From positions 1 through 32,057 of the forward strand of contig JAGAUT010000092.1 in the NCBI GenBank assembly GCA_017620655.1: a stretch of 32,057 nucleotides of DNA. Direction: 5' to 3'. Below the pieces are notes generated by a model. The model was not told the DNA's origin. It saw only the letters and a program-made list of their open reading frames with translations, and did not search any database. Of this stretch, positions 1 to 8,433 are shown piece by piece (the first letter of the stretch is position 1; each line of letters opens with the position of its first letter). Source of the stretch: Clostridia bacterium (GTDB lineage: Bacteria; Bacillota; Clostridia; Oscillospirales; CAG-382). Position numbers and translations under genes: made by a program.

Positions 1-14
1 AAAAGGTGAAAAAC

Positions 15-2033
15 ATGAACTTCACATTCAAAGACTGCTACGCAACCTATTCAAATAACGAGCTTGTAATAGGTAACAGTAGAATAGAAAGAAAAATATC
101 CCTTGGTAACGGAATCCCTGCATCTCTTTATGTCCTCAACAAAAAGACGGGCTACAGATTTGAAGCAAAAGGCGGCAAGGGAAGCATAATGTTCGGCGTT
201 CCCGGCTTTGACTTTGCTTCTTCCCGTGTGTCGGTATATGCGACAACAGACGACAAAAACGGTTTTTCCAATGAAGCTTTGACCGTATCTGTTCACTTTG
301 AAAAGGAAAACCAGGCGGTTTATACAACCATGAGACTTTATCCCGAATGTGCGTTTGTTTCATCTGCTCTCAGCCTTAACGGCGTTTTCGGCTACGGTGT
401 AGAAACAAAGGTATGTGCAGGGGAATACGAGGGTTACCTCAGAAGACCTGATAACTGTATAGATTCTGTCGGCATGAATGAAGACCATGTAAAAGTTACA
501 GAGGTAGAGTTTTACGACTTTACGGATGTAAGAAACAACGCTGTCAGAAAACGTGAAAGACTTGCGTATTTTTACAGTTACGGAGAAACGGATGCATATG
601 ACGGTCAGATGTTCATTCTTGATGCTTATACCAAGAAAAATGCCCTCATAATGGTAAAGGAAAGTCCCTGTGCATTCTCAAGACTTGCGGACAGCAAATA
701 TGACATGAAGTATGCCATCCATGAAAATGCACACCTTTGCGGATTTGGTGCTGATTTCTCGGGCAAAACACTCTTTACTCCCGACATGTTCCTCTACTAC
801 AGCACAATCGGTGTTGCAGAAAATCCCGATGATGCTGCACAGGAATATAAAAAATACTACCGTCTCGAGTGGAAAGATGGCGACAAGGGCACATTTATCA
901 TGTCCAACACATGGGGCGACAGAAACGGCGACTCAAGGGTTTGCCACGACTTTGCCTGCAAGGAAGCGGATGTGGGCAAGAAAATCGGTGTTGACATTGT
1001 TCAGCTTGACGACGGCTGGCAGTCGGGTCTTACAAAGAATTCGAGATTTATAAAGAGCCAGGATGAAGGTGTATGGGGAAGCGGTCTTTACAAGGCTTGT
1101 CCCGATTTCTGGAAGCCTGCACCCCACAAATTCCCCGACGGCTTCAAAAAGACAAGCGATTACATAATATCCAAGGGTGCACATTTTGGTCTTTGGTTCT
1201 CGCCCGACTTTGACAATGACTACGAAAATGTTGACAAGGATATAGAGGTACTTACAAATCTTTACAAGGAATATAATGTAACCTTCTTCAAGATTGACGG
1301 CGTAAATGTTATAAGCAAGAAGATGGAAATAAATCTCGTAAAGCTTATTGAAACCGTTAGTGCAAACTGTGACGGCAAGGTTACCTTTGACCTTGACATC
1401 ACAGGCGAACAGAAGAGATGGGGTTACCTTGTAAACAAGCAGTACGGCAATCTCTTCCTTGAAAACAGATACTCAAAGGCAACAAACTACTATCCTTTTA
1501 CAACCCTCAGACAAATCTGGCTTCTTTCGGAATTTTTGCCCTCTCAGAAGTTCCAGATAGAGGTACTCAACCGCAAGCTTGCCTCAGAGCTTTATAACCC
1601 CGAAGATATCCTTGCACCCGCAAACTATACTCAGGATTACTGCTTTGCCATTGCCATGTTTGCCTGCCCTCTTATCTGGATGGAAATGACAGGTCTTGAC
1701 AAGGAAGATTTGTCGGCAATATCCAAAATCGCAAAGATACACAAGAAAATCAAAAAGGATATGGCAAACCTTGTCGTCACCCCTATTGGTGAAGAGCCTG
1801 ACGGTCTTAATTTCTCGGGCTTTACGGCACTTGACAAAAACGGCAAGGGATATGCACTTTTGTTCCGTGACTGCACAAACAAATCTACATATACATTCAA
1901 AAAGGCACTTTCAAAGGGAGCCGAGCTTGAATATATGTATTCAAATTTTGATGCGACTGCCGAGTGTGTAAACGGCGATATAAGATTCAAGGCAAATACA
2001 CAGAGAAGCTTTGTTCTCGTAAAGGTGAAGTAA
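15..2033 (+). CDS. GH36-type alpha-galactosidase-like glycoside hydrolase
   Basis: Probable cytoplasmic retaining glycosidase of the melibiase/GH36 superfamily, 672 residues, expected to release terminal alpha-galactose from oligosaccharides. The beta-barrel core starts near residue 290 with the stretch SNTWGDRNGD. It is followed by VDIVQLDDGW (about 327-336), GLWFSPDF (about 393-400) and FFKIDG (about 424-429), whose Asp sits where GH36 enzymes keep the nucleophile. A later FDLDITGE/LENRY segment probably carries the acid/base residue but differs from the usual Cys-Ser-Gly-Gly motif, so substrate specificity is uncertain. No signal peptide is visible. I chose ATG 15 over GTG 6 because AAAGGTGA lies at proper distance from ATG 15. 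The upstream region is outside the window. The stop codon abuts maf, so the two are probably co-transcribed. Confidence 0.82.
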   Translation: MNFTFKDCYATYSNNELVIGNSRIERKISLGNGIPASLYVLNKKTGYRFEAKGGKGSIMFGVPGFDFASSRVSVYATTDDKNGFSNEALTVSVHFEKENQAVYTTMRLYPECAFVSSALSLNGVFGYGVETKVCAGEYEGYLRRPDNCIDSVGMNEDHVKVTEVEFYDFTDVRNNAVRKRERLAYFYSYGETDAYDGQMFILDAYTKKNALIMVKESPCAFSRLADSKYDMKYAIHENAHLCGFGADFSGKTLFTPDMFLYYSTIGVAENPDDAAQEYKKYYRLEWKDGDKGTFIMSNTWGDRNGDSRVCHDFACKEADVGKKIGVDIVQLDDGWQSGLTKNSRFIKSQDEGVWGSGLYKACPDFWKPAPHKFPDGFKKTSDYIISKGAHFGLWFSPDFDNDYENVDKDIEVLTNLYKEYNVTFFKIDGVNVISKKMEINLVKLIETVSANCDGKVTFDLDITGEQKRWGYLVNKQYGNLFLENRYSKATNYYPFTTLRQIWLLSEFLPSQKFQIEVLNRKLASELYNPEDILAPANYTQDYCFAIAMFACPLIWMEMTGLDKEDLSAISKIAKIHKKIKKDMANLVVTPIGEEPDGLNFSGFTALDKNGKGYALLFRDCTNKSTYTFKKALSKGAELEYMYSNFDATAECVNGDIRFKANTQRSFVLVKVK

Positions 2034-2612
2034 ATGAAGATAATACTTGCATCAAAGTCACCAAGACGAAAAGAAATTCTTGAAACCATGGGCGTTGATT
2101 TTGTCATTGACGTTGCCGATGCCGATGAGAGTGTTGGCAGTGAGCTTTCGCCTGTCGAGGCTGTTTGTGAGATTTCAAAAAGAAAAGCGGATGCTGTTTT
2201 CAAAAGACACGAGTGTGAAGATTGCATTATAATTTCTGCTGATACCGTTGTTGTAATCGACGGAAAAATCATCGGCAAACCAAAAGACGAAAATGATGCT
2301 TTTAGCATTATAAAGTCTCTTTCGGGCAGAACACACGAGGTTTACACAGGCTTTACCGTGTGCGGAAACGGAAAAGCAAAGACGGATTTTGAAGTTACCA
2401 AAGTTCATTTCAAAGAGCTTTGCGATGACGATATAAGAAGATATGTTGCAACAGGCGAGCCGATGGATAAAGCAGGTGCTTACGGCATCCAGCAAAAGGG
2501 AAATCTCTTTGTAGAATATATCCACGGCGACTACTATAATGTGGTTGGTTTTCCGATTTCAAAAATTTGTGTAACCATTTTGGAGTTATTTGGTATTAAC
2601 ATATTGTATTAA
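2034..2612 (+). CDS. maf: Maf-family nucleoside triphosphate pyrophosphatase
   Basis: 192-residue Maf/YhdE protein, a house-cleaning pyrophosphatase that hydrolyses non-canonical or excess nucleoside triphosphates (dTTP/UTP type in characterised relatives) and is linked to septation control in Bacillus. The N-terminus ILASKSPRR is the family signature for phosphate binding. ISADTVV (Asp as catalytic base), GKPKD, GRTHEVYTG, the EPMDKAGAYGIQ substrate loop and GDYYNVVGFP follow in the standard order. Length is normal for the family. ATG 2034 follows the GH36 stop codon with no gap, and its ribosome-binding sequence lies inside the end of that gene (AAAGGTGA), which points to translational coupling. 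Pairing with a glycosidase looks like simple operon packing, not a pathway link. Confidence 0.93.
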   Translation: MKIILASKSPRRKEILETMGVDFVIDVADADESVGSELSPVEAVCEISKRKADAVFKRHECEDCIIISADTVVVIDGKIIGKPKDENDAFSIIKSLSGRTHEVYTGFTVCGNGKAKTDFEVTKVHFKELCDDDIRRYVATGEPMDKAGAYGIQQKGNLFVEYIHGDYYNVVGFPISKICVTILELFGINILY

Positions 2613-2656
2613 TATGTGCCGAAGCATAAGAAATGCTTTGGGAAAGGAAGATAAAT

Positions 2657-4372
2657 ATGGCGTTAAAGAATTATAAGCACAATTATCCCTTTAAGACCGT
2701 AAAGTTTACACCCAACATGAAGGTTGTAATTGAGGACTCTATTGCAAAGAACAATGAATTCAAGCAGGACATTGCCTTCCGTTACCGCAAGGGTAAGGAA
2801 ATAATAGATGTTACCTTTGAAGAATTTTACTATGACACAAAGTGTCTCGGCTCTGCTTTTACCGAAATGGGCTTTAAGAAGGGCAGTAAAATTGCCATGA
2901 TAGGTCCCAACAGCTATGAATGGGTAAATGTATTTGTATCAGTTCTTAACAGCGAGGCAGTTTTTGTTCCCGTTGACAAGGAGCTTCCCATTGAGGAAAT
3001 TGCATACGTTATCAACGACAGCGGTGCTGATGTGTTCTTTTACCACGGAACAAATTACGATGAAAAGATTAAGGCAAACATTGACCTTTTCCCAAATGTC
3101 AAATACTTTGTAAGTATTGATGCAAAGGAAGACGACGGCAATTTCCTTTCCTATAAGAAGCTTATGGAAAAGGGTAAAGAGCTTTTTGACGGCGGTTATG
3201 ATGAATATGTAAACATGGAGCCCGTTTATGAAGAACTTAAGGTGATTGTTTATACATCGGGTACTACAGGTACAGCAAAGGGCGTTATGCTTTCTCTTGA
3301 AAACGTAATGAGCGCGCAGAACTACGGTCTTCAGGTTTCGGATACGGCAAAGACCATGATTAACGTGCTTCCTCTTCACCATACCTTCGGCGGTCTTGTT
3401 GACATCCTGGTTGCCATTAAGTGCGGTACAACAATGGGTATCAACGACAGTATCAGAACACTTCTTCCCAATTTCAAGGAATATAAGCCTGAAGCTGCCA
3501 TGCTTGTTCCTCTCTATGTTGAAAAGTTCTATCAGAAAATCTGGGCAGGTGTTGAAGAAAAGGGAATTACAAAGCTCTTTAAGGTTATGCTCAAGGTCAG
3601 CAACGGTCTTTTAAAGATGGGTATCGACGTAAGAAGAACGCTCTTTAAGTCGGTACATGAACAGTTTGGCGGCAACCTCAGACTTATTGTCTGCGGCGGT
3701 GCTCCCATGAGAGAAGAGCTTGGACGTTTCTTTGAATCCATAGGTGTTATTATTACAAACGGCTACGGTATTACAGAATGTTCTCCTCTTGTGTCGGTTA
3801 ACAGAACACACTACTACGATTTTGCTTCTGTAGGCGTTGTTTGCCCCGGTCTTGAAATAAGAATTGACAACCCCAACGAAGACGGTGAAGGTGAAATTCT
3901 TGTCAAGGGTCCCGTTGTTATGATGGGTTATTACAATCAGCCCGAAAAGACAGCCGAAGTTCTCTCTGAGGACGGCTGGTTCAGAACAGGCGACTACGGT
4001 AAGTATGACAATGATTCGGCAAAGCTTTACATAACAGGCAGAAAGAAGAACATCATTGTTCTCAAGAACGGTAAGAACATTTATCCCGAAGAAATCGAGG
4101 ATTATTTAACAGCACTTCCCGAAATTGACGAAGTAATTGTTTCTGCAATCAAGGACGAAGACGGCTCTGAAGTAGGTCTTCAGTGTGAAGTTTATCCCAT
4201 GAAGGAAAAGGTTGAAGGTCTTGATGAAAAGGCTGCATACGACCTTGTTAAGGCGGCGGTTGAAGGCTACAACGCAACAATGCCTTCTCACAAGAGAGTA
4301 ATCAAGGTTAATATCAGAAAAGAACCCTTTGAAAAGACAACAAGCCAGAAGATTAAGCGTAAATATAATTAG
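2657..4372 (+). CDS. AMP-forming long-chain acyl-CoA synthetase (AMP-binding family)
   Basis: 571-residue member of the ANL adenylate-forming superfamily. It should activate a carboxylic acid, most likely a fatty acid, to acyl-AMP and then acyl-CoA. The P-loop-like motif YTSGTTGTAKG is near residue 200, NGYGITECSP near 370 and GWFRTGDYG near 445. The hinge motif ITGRKKNIIVLKNGKNIYPEE follows, and the C-terminal TTSQKIKR supplies the adenylation lysine. The presence of this C-terminal Lys fits the long-chain/FadD15-like branch. No membrane segment is seen. I chose ATG 2657 over the in-frame ATG at 2633 because GGAAAGGAAG lies 7 nt upstream of 2657. A 44-nt gap separates it from maf; no promoter is evident there, so it may share the transcript. 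A terminator follows at 4504. Confidence 0.88.
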   Translation: MALKNYKHNYPFKTVKFTPNMKVVIEDSIAKNNEFKQDIAFRYRKGKEIIDVTFEEFYYDTKCLGSAFTEMGFKKGSKIAMIGPNSYEWVNVFVSVLNSEAVFVPVDKELPIEEIAYVINDSGADVFFYHGTNYDEKIKANIDLFPNVKYFVSIDAKEDDGNFLSYKKLMEKGKELFDGGYDEYVNMEPVYEELKVIVYTSGTTGTAKGVMLSLENVMSAQNYGLQVSDTAKTMINVLPLHHTFGGLVDILVAIKCGTTMGINDSIRTLLPNFKEYKPEAAMLVPLYVEKFYQKIWAGVEEKGITKLFKVMLKVSNGLLKMGIDVRRTLFKSVHEQFGGNLRLIVCGGAPMREELGRFFESIGVIITNGYGITECSPLVSVNRTHYYDFASVGVVCPGLEIRIDNPNEDGEGEILVKGPVVMMGYYNQPEKTAEVLSEDGWFRTGDYGKYDNDSAKLYITGRKKNIIVLKNGKNIYPEEIEDYLTALPEIDEVIVSAIKDEDGSEVGLQCEVYPMKEKVEGLDEKAAYDLVKAAVEGYNATMPSHKRVIKVNIRKEPFEKTTSQKIKRKYN

Positions 4373-4374
4373 CA

Positions 4375-4477
4375 GGGAGCCCCTGCGGGCAATTTCACGG
4401 ATTGTGTTTGCGATTTACAAACCTTTTGTGTCGCGGAACCGTTCCCGTTTGACCGCCATAAACGAAAGCGGTCAAAC
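4375..4477 (+). repeat. Palindromic intergenic repeat, copy A
   Basis: Begins with a GC-rich header GGGAGCCCCTGCGGGCAA and ends with a perfect 10-bp hairpin (GTTTGACCGC at 4447-4456 with GCGGTCAAAC at 4468-4477). The header recurs at 5642 and the hairpin recurs at 10378 and 22402. It lies directly after the acyl-CoA synthetase stop codon and before its terminator, so it is probably transcribed in the 3' UTR. No T-run follows the hairpin itself. Confidence 0.7.
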
Positions 4478-4503
4478 TCTGTGAAAATTTGAATAAAAAA
4501 GAG

Positions 4504-4532
4504 GCGGACACCGAAAGGTGTCCGCTTTGTTT
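4504..4532 (+). terminator. Rho-independent terminator of the acyl-CoA synthetase unit
   Basis: Perfect 9-bp stem GCGGACACC / GGTGTCCGC with a GAAA tetraloop, then TTTGTTT. It closes the maf/acyl-CoA synthetase transcript just upstream of the next promoter. Confidence 0.9.
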
Positions 4533-4536
4533 AACC

Positions 4537-4565
4537 TTGACCTAAAAACAGTTATGTGATATAAT
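4537..4565 (+). promoter_or_regulatory. SigA-type promoter of the pseudouridine synthase gene
   Basis: TTGACC (4537-4542), 17-bp spacer, TATAAT (4560-4565). Transcription would start near 4572, leaving a leader of under 30 nt before the GGAG ribosome-binding site and ATG 4600. Confidence 0.85.
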
Positions 4566-4599
4566 TACAGGCGAACATATCACAACACGGAGTGAGCTT

Positions 4600-5217
4600 A
4601 TGGACATAAAAATCCTTCATCACGACAAAGACATAGCAGTTTGCATAAAGCCTGTCGGCGTATCAAGCGAAAACACCGAGAAGGGCGACGGACTTCCCGA
4701 CCTTCTTTCTTGTCAGCTCGGCGAAAAGTATATAGCAACTCTCCACCGACTTGACGTTGGTGTGGGCGGTGTTATGGCATATGCCTTGAATCCAAAAAGC
4801 GCAGCGTTTCTGTCCCGTGAAATATCCGAGGGAAGATTTGACAAGAGATATTTTGCAAGAGTTTACGGCTGTCCCGAAGAAAATGAGGGTGTCTTTGAGG
4901 ATTTGCTGTTCAAGGATTCAAAGAAGAATAAAAGCTTTGTTGTGAAAAAAGAACGCAAGGGCGTCAAAAAGGCAAAGCTTTCCTACAAAGTGCTTGAAAG
5001 CGATGAAAAGACAAGTCTTGTTGACATTCTTCTCTTTACAGGCAGAAGCCATCAGATAAGAGTACAGTTTTCAAGCCGCAATATGCCCCTTGTGGGTGAC
5101 GGCAAATACGGTGCAAATGACAATGAAAAGAATATTGCCCTCATGTGCCATGCACTTTCATTTACCCATCCGAGAAGCGGTGAAAAAATGGTGTTTGACA
5201 TACCTTGTGAAATATAA
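4600..5217 (+). CDS. RluA-family pseudouridine synthase
   Basis: 205-residue catalytic core of an RluA/RluD-type pseudouridine synthase, which converts specific uridines in rRNA or tRNA. The active-site motif is HRLD with the catalytic Asp at residue 52. GRSHQIRVQF near residue 145 and LVGDGKYG near 165 are the usual RluA landmarks. There is no N-terminal S4 RNA-binding domain, so it belongs to the short single-domain group. The residues after HRLD are VGVGGVM where most relatives have RxTSG, a deviation that may mark a divergent target. GGAG sits 7-10 nt before ATG 4600. It has its own promoter and appears monocistronic. The RNA substrate cannot be told from sequence. Confidence 0.87.
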   Translation: MDIKILHHDKDIAVCIKPVGVSSENTEKGDGLPDLLSCQLGEKYIATLHRLDVGVGGVMAYALNPKSAAFLSREISEGRFDKRYFARVYGCPEENEGVFEDLLFKDSKKNKSFVVKKERKGVKKAKLSYKVLESDEKTSLVDILLFTGRSHQIRVQFSSRNMPLVGDGKYGANDNEKNIALMCHALSFTHPRSGEKMVFDIPCEI

Positions 5218-5240
5218 TTGTAAAAAGAAATCATAAACAC

Positions 5241-5269
5241 TTGATTTTTCTCAGTTTATGTGGTATACT
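5241..5269 (+). promoter_or_regulatory. SigA-type promoter of the SRP RNA
   Basis: TTGATT (5241-5246), 17-bp spacer, TATACT (5264-5269). Predicted start near 5276. A 6-bp hairpin (GCTGTG 5277-5282 with CACAGC 5294-5299) forms the first part of the leader, which must be removed to give the mature RNA. Confidence 0.8.
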
Positions 5270-5321
5270 CATTAACGCTGTGGGGATAATATACACAGCA
5301 ACAATTAAATCAGGGTTGGAC

Positions 5322-5626
5322 TTGCCGTGCGAAGCAAGGTCACACCAGTCGGGGCAGTAGCGGCGCCCTATATCTGAAATCCGCTATAGCAGAGATGGAT
5401 TCCGTTTCTGAGGGTCTGTACTGCAGTAGCTGTCATGACGTATTTGTGTTGAGGTTTCGGGCCTTGCGCAATTACCCCTCATGAACCATGTCAGGCGGGG
5501 AACCGAGCAGCATTAAGTGATAAGGGTAATGTGCCGCAGGATAACCTGGGCTGAGCAAATGCGTCAGAGGACGTACTTTGGTGCTCATTCGATTTTACGG
5601 TGTGTGATCTTGCTTTGTACGGCACT
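5322..5626 (+). ncRNA. ffs: Signal recognition particle RNA, large bacterial (Alu-domain) type
   Basis: RNA scaffold of the signal recognition particle, which binds Ffh and targets nascent membrane and secreted proteins. Domain IV is clear: GAACCATGTCAGG, GGGGAACCGAGCAGC, then ATGTGCCGCAGG and CCTGGGCTGAG. The 5' part carries the Firmicute Alu-domain landmarks GGGGCAGTAGCGGCGCCC and AATCCGCTATAGCAG. The ends pair in a long closing helix: 5323-5346 (starting TGCCGTGCGAAGC) is complementary to 5599-5624 (ending TTTGTACGGCA) with few mismatches, and a T-run follows at 5630-5635. This defines a molecule of about 305 nt, similar in plan to the B. subtilis scRNA. The ends are inferred from the helix. 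Confidence 0.93.
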
Positions 5627-5641
5627 TACTTTTTTCTTTGC

Positions 5642-5743
5642 GGGGAAGCCCCCGCAGGCAATTTCGCGGGGTATGTTGTTGTTGTCAGCTTTTGATGTCG
5701 CGCAAATGCTTTTCGCGGCTATCAAACGCCGACAGCCGCGAAA
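5642..5743 (+). repeat. Palindromic intergenic repeat, copy B
   Basis: Header GGGGAAGCCCCCGCAGGCAA closely matches copy A at 4375. A shared TTTTG-TGTCGCG stretch follows, then a perfect 10-bp hairpin TTTCGCGGCT (5711-5720) / AGCCGCGAAA (5734-5743). The hairpin position is conserved relative to copy A but its sequence differs. It fills the space between the SRP RNA and the 3' end of spoVG. Confidence 0.6.
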
Positions 5744-5803
5744 TAATAAATGGAATTATTTTTTACGTTTAGAACCCTGTTTGAGAATTTGGCATAAAAT
5801 ATA

Positions 5804-6100
5804 CTATGTCAGCTGAAACTCAATAACTCCGTCATCATGTGTTTCAATCAGATGCGTGTTGTATGCAGACAGTAGTTTTTCTTCAAGTTTTCTGCGAAAA
5901 TCCGAGTTTATCGGATGTACAATGTCCTTGTAAGTTCCGTCAGCGTTTTTGCGTGACGGCATAACGACAAACTGACGTGAATCGGCGTTTATTATCTTTA
6001 CATCGTGGAGTGCAAGGCTGTCATCAAAGGTGACAGACATTATTGCACGAAGCGGACCTTCCTCGAAGGTTTTTCTGATTTTGATATCGGTAATCTCCAT
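5804..6100 (-). CDS. spoVG: SpoVG-family regulator
   Basis: 98-residue SpoVG protein, a small nucleic-acid-binding regulator that in Firmicutes affects sporulation, cell division and virulence gene expression. The N-terminus MEITDIKIRK, the central FVVMPSRK signature and the following DIVHPINSDFR stretch are hallmarks of the family, and the length is typical. ATG 6100 was chosen because AAGGAGT lies just upstream; the reading frame stays open further 5' but has no better start. It is transcribed divergently from murC over about 100 nt. It does not sit next to purR or glmU as in Bacillus. No clear terminator follows; repeat B lies downstream. Confidence 0.95.
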   Translation of the reverse strand: MEITDIKIRKTFEEGPLRAIMSVTFDDSLALHDVKIINADSRQFVVMPSRKNADGTYKDIVHPINSDFRRKLEEKLLSAYNTHLIETHDDGVIEFQLT

Positions 6101-6160
6101 ACATTTTACTCCTTGTGTTGTCTTTTTCGGGTAAATAAAGTTTTCCCCGACAGACGTTTG

Positions 6161-6189
6161 ATTATACACAAAGACAAAACTATTTTGAA
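6161..6189 (-). promoter_or_regulatory. Candidate spoVG promoter
   Basis: On the minus strand TTCAAA (6189-6184), 17-bp spacer, TATAAT (6166-6161). The -10 is a perfect match and the -35 is weak. I did not find a convincing SigH-type element. The murC promoter must lie in or near the same stretch, but its best candidate (TTGATT 6158, TATTTT 6181) would start too close to the ribosome-binding site, so it is left unassigned. Confidence 0.45.
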
Positions 6190-6202
6190 AGGCGGAGTGA
6201 AA

Positions 6203-7564
6203 ATGCCAGCAATTTGTGATTTGTCAAAGATGAAAAACGTATATTTTGCAGGTATAGGCGGCATCAGTATGTCGTCGCTTGCTCTTATACTCAAGAATAA
6301 AGGCATTGCCGTTTCGGGTTACGATTTTAAAGAGTCCGAGACAACAAAAATGCTGGAAGAAAAGGGAATTCCGGTTCAGTATACATACGACACCGTTTCT
6401 TTTCCTGATGCGGATACCGTTGTCTATACTGCAGCACTCAAAGCTGATGACCCCATTCTTGTACAGGCAAGAGACCGCGGACTTGACATATTCACCCGTG
6501 CCCAGCTTCTCGGAGCAATAACTTCCGACTACAAGCACTCTGTCGGCGTGGCAGGTACTCACGGTAAATCTTCGACAACGGGATTCCTTGCTGAAATCTG
6601 TCTTGCGGCAAATAATGACAGCACGATTCTTGCAGGTGCGGTAATGCCGTCGGTTGGTTCTACTTATACAGTAGGAAACGGCGACTGTGCCGTATTTGAA
6701 GCCTGTGAGTACAAGAACTCCTATCATTCCATGCAGCCCACAATCAAAGCGGTACTCAATGTTGAGCTTGACCATGTGGACTTCTTCGGAAACCTTGAAA
6801 ATGTAATTGAATCCTTCAGAAAATATATTGCAAAGCCGGGCAAAAACGGTGAGAATATCGCAGTTATCAACCTTGACAGCGAAAATGCCGTAAAAGCGGC
6901 AGAAAACACCGGTGCAGACATAAAGTATTTTTCGGTAAAAAACAAGGCAGACTATTATGCAAACAACATAAACCTTGACGACGGCTACGGCGAGTTTGAT
7001 GTTATGAAGGGAAATGATGTGCTTTGTCATGTAAAGCTGTCTGTTCCCGGTATTCATAATGTTGCAAATGCAACGGCAGCGGCGGCGAGTGCCGACCTTT
7101 GCGGAATTGAAGAGGCGGCAATAAAAGCAGGTCTTGAAAGATTTATTGGCGTAAAGAGACGTTTTGAAAAGGTGAAGACCCTTGAGGGCGGTGCAATCGT
7201 AATTGATGATTATGCACATCATCCCGATGAAATCACGGTAACACTGGGCAGTGCAAAGAAAGTGGCAAAGGGCAAGGTTATCTGCATTTTCCAGCCCCAT
7301 ACATATTCGAGAACAAAGGCGCTGTTCCCCGATTTTGTAAAGGCACTTTCCATTGCCGACAAGGTGCTTATGGCACCCATATATGCGGCAAGAGAAACGG
7401 ACACCCTTGGTATTTCCTCGGACAATGTAGCAGAGGCAATTGAGGGAGCAGAAAGCCTTTACAGTTTTGAACAGTTAAGACAGAGGGCAACCGAGCTTGC
7501 ACAAAAAGGCGATATGGTTATAACCATGGGTGCAGGCGATGTGTATAAGGTTTTTGCAGAATAA
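6203..7564 (+). CDS. murC: UDP-N-acetylmuramate--L-alanine ligase
   Basis: 453-residue MurC, the cytoplasmic ATP-dependent ligase that adds L-alanine to UDP-MurNAc, the first step of the peptidoglycan stem peptide. The N-terminal Rossmann motif FAGIGGISMSSLA binds the UDP-sugar. The ATP loop GTHGKSSTT is near residue 115 and is a slight variant of GTHGKTTT. NVELDHVDFFGN, IDDYAHHPDEI and IFQPHTYSRTK are the characteristic Mur ligase central and C-terminal signatures. Length is normal. ATG 6203 follows GGCGGAG at correct spacing. A VanY-type carboxypeptidase begins 11 nt after the stop codon, making a small cell-wall operon. Confidence 0.95.
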   Translation: MPAICDLSKMKNVYFAGIGGISMSSLALILKNKGIAVSGYDFKESETTKMLEEKGIPVQYTYDTVSFPDADTVVYTAALKADDPILVQARDRGLDIFTRAQLLGAITSDYKHSVGVAGTHGKSSTTGFLAEICLAANNDSTILAGAVMPSVGSTYTVGNGDCAVFEACEYKNSYHSMQPTIKAVLNVELDHVDFFGNLENVIESFRKYIAKPGKNGENIAVINLDSENAVKAAENTGADIKYFSVKNKADYYANNINLDDGYGEFDVMKGNDVLCHVKLSVPGIHNVANATAAAASADLCGIEEAAIKAGLERFIGVKRRFEKVKTLEGGAIVIDDYAHHPDEITVTLGSAKKVAKGKVICIFQPHTYSRTKALFPDFVKALSIADKVLMAPIYAARETDTLGISSDNVAEAIEGAESLYSFEQLRQRATELAQKGDMVITMGAGDVYKVFAE

Positions 7565-7575
7565 AAGAGGATATT

Positions 7576-8418
7576 ATGGACAGAAAAAATATAAACAGAA
7601 ACAACTATAACAGCAACCTGTTGAAGATTCTCATTGCGTTGACTGTCGTTATTTGCGTTGTACTTGTTGCTGTCGCGGTAATGCTGTCGGATAAGCCTGA
7701 CAAGGCGGAGGAAAATTCCGACAAGGAGATAACCGAAAAGGCGGATGAGGAGAAGAAGTCCGAAAACGACAACGCAACCGAAGAACAGCCGCCGCAGGAG
7801 GATGCGGAAGTTATCATTGAAGAAAAGCCCGAGGAGCCGGACGAGGCTTCGGTTGATACATCGGCATGGAATCTTGTTCTTGCAAACCCATGGAATAAGC
7901 TTCCCGAGGATTTTACGGTTGAGCTTAGTGATATCGGCGGCGGACATATGGTTGATTCGAGAATTGTCGATGATCTCAATCAGATGATGAGCGACCTTGC
8001 AAGGGCAGGACATTCGGCATTTATATGCTCGTCTTTCAGAACAAACACAAAGCAGACAACGCTGTATAATAATGAGGTAAACGAATACCTTGCCATGGGC
8101 TATTCCGAGGAGGAAGCGGCGGTTGAGGCAGGAAAATGGGTTGCAGTACCCGGTACCAGCGAACACCAGACAGGTCTTGCGGTTGATATAATGTCAAACT
8201 ATTATCTTAAGCTTGATAAGGGACAGGAAGATACCGAAGAGCAGAAATGGCTTATGGAGAATTCATGGAAATACGGTTTTGTTCTCAGATATCCCAATGA
8301 TAAATCCCATATAACAGGCATATATTATGAGCCCTGGCACTATAGGTATGTCGGAAAAGATGCCGCAAAGGAAATGTTTGAAAGGGATGTTTGCTTTGAG
8401 GAGTATCTGCTTGGTTAA
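7576..8418 (+). CDS. VanY-type D-alanyl-D-alanine carboxypeptidase (M15B)
   Basis: 280-residue membrane-anchored zinc peptidase that should trim the terminal D-Ala from peptidoglycan stem peptides. One hydrophobic segment at about residues 16-37 anchors it, and an acidic, low-complexity linker of about 60 residues (Glu/Lys/Asp-rich) spaces the domain from the membrane. The M15 domain starts near residue 97. SEHQTGLAVD gives zinc ligands His197 and Asp204. EPWHY gives catalytic Glu252 and the third ligand His255, and SSFR (Arg155) is the substrate-binding Arg. It lies 11 nt downstream of murC with AGAGGA before the ATG. Such enzymes are also common outside vancomycin-resistance clusters, and no vanRS or vanHAX is present, so a housekeeping role is likely. 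Confidence 0.92.
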   Translation: MDRKNINRNNYNSNLLKILIALTVVICVVLVAVAVMLSDKPDKAEENSDKEITEKADEEKKSENDNATEEQPPQEDAEVIIEEKPEEPDEASVDTSAWNLVLANPWNKLPEDFTVELSDIGGGHMVDSRIVDDLNQMMSDLARAGHSAFICSSFRTNTKQTTLYNNEVNEYLAMGYSEEEAAVEAGKWVAVPGTSEHQTGLAVDIMSNYYLKLDKGQEDTEEQKWLMENSWKYGFVLRYPNDKSHITGIYYEPWHYRYVGKDAAKEMFERDVCFEEYLLG

Positions 8419-8433
8419 AATGAAACAAAAAAG

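Noticed and set aside
2622..2638. Hairpin between maf and the acyl-CoA synthetase gene
   Set aside because: Only a 6-bp AAGCAT/ATGCTT stem without a T-run; too weak to call a terminator or regulator.
5517..5816. Open frame of about 99 codons downstream of the pseudouridine synthase
   Set aside because: It runs across the 3' third of the SRP RNA and repeat B; the sequence is explained by RNA structure.
6224..7300. Long open frame of about 358 codons on the minus strand
   Set aside because: It is antisense to murC, has a Cys/Val/Ile-rich composition typical of reverse-frame translation, and no ribosome-binding site or recognisable motif.
7576..8418. Part of a vancomycin-resistance cluster
   Set aside because: Only the VanY-type carboxypeptidase is present, in an operon with murC; no ligase, dehydrogenase or two-component genes are nearby.
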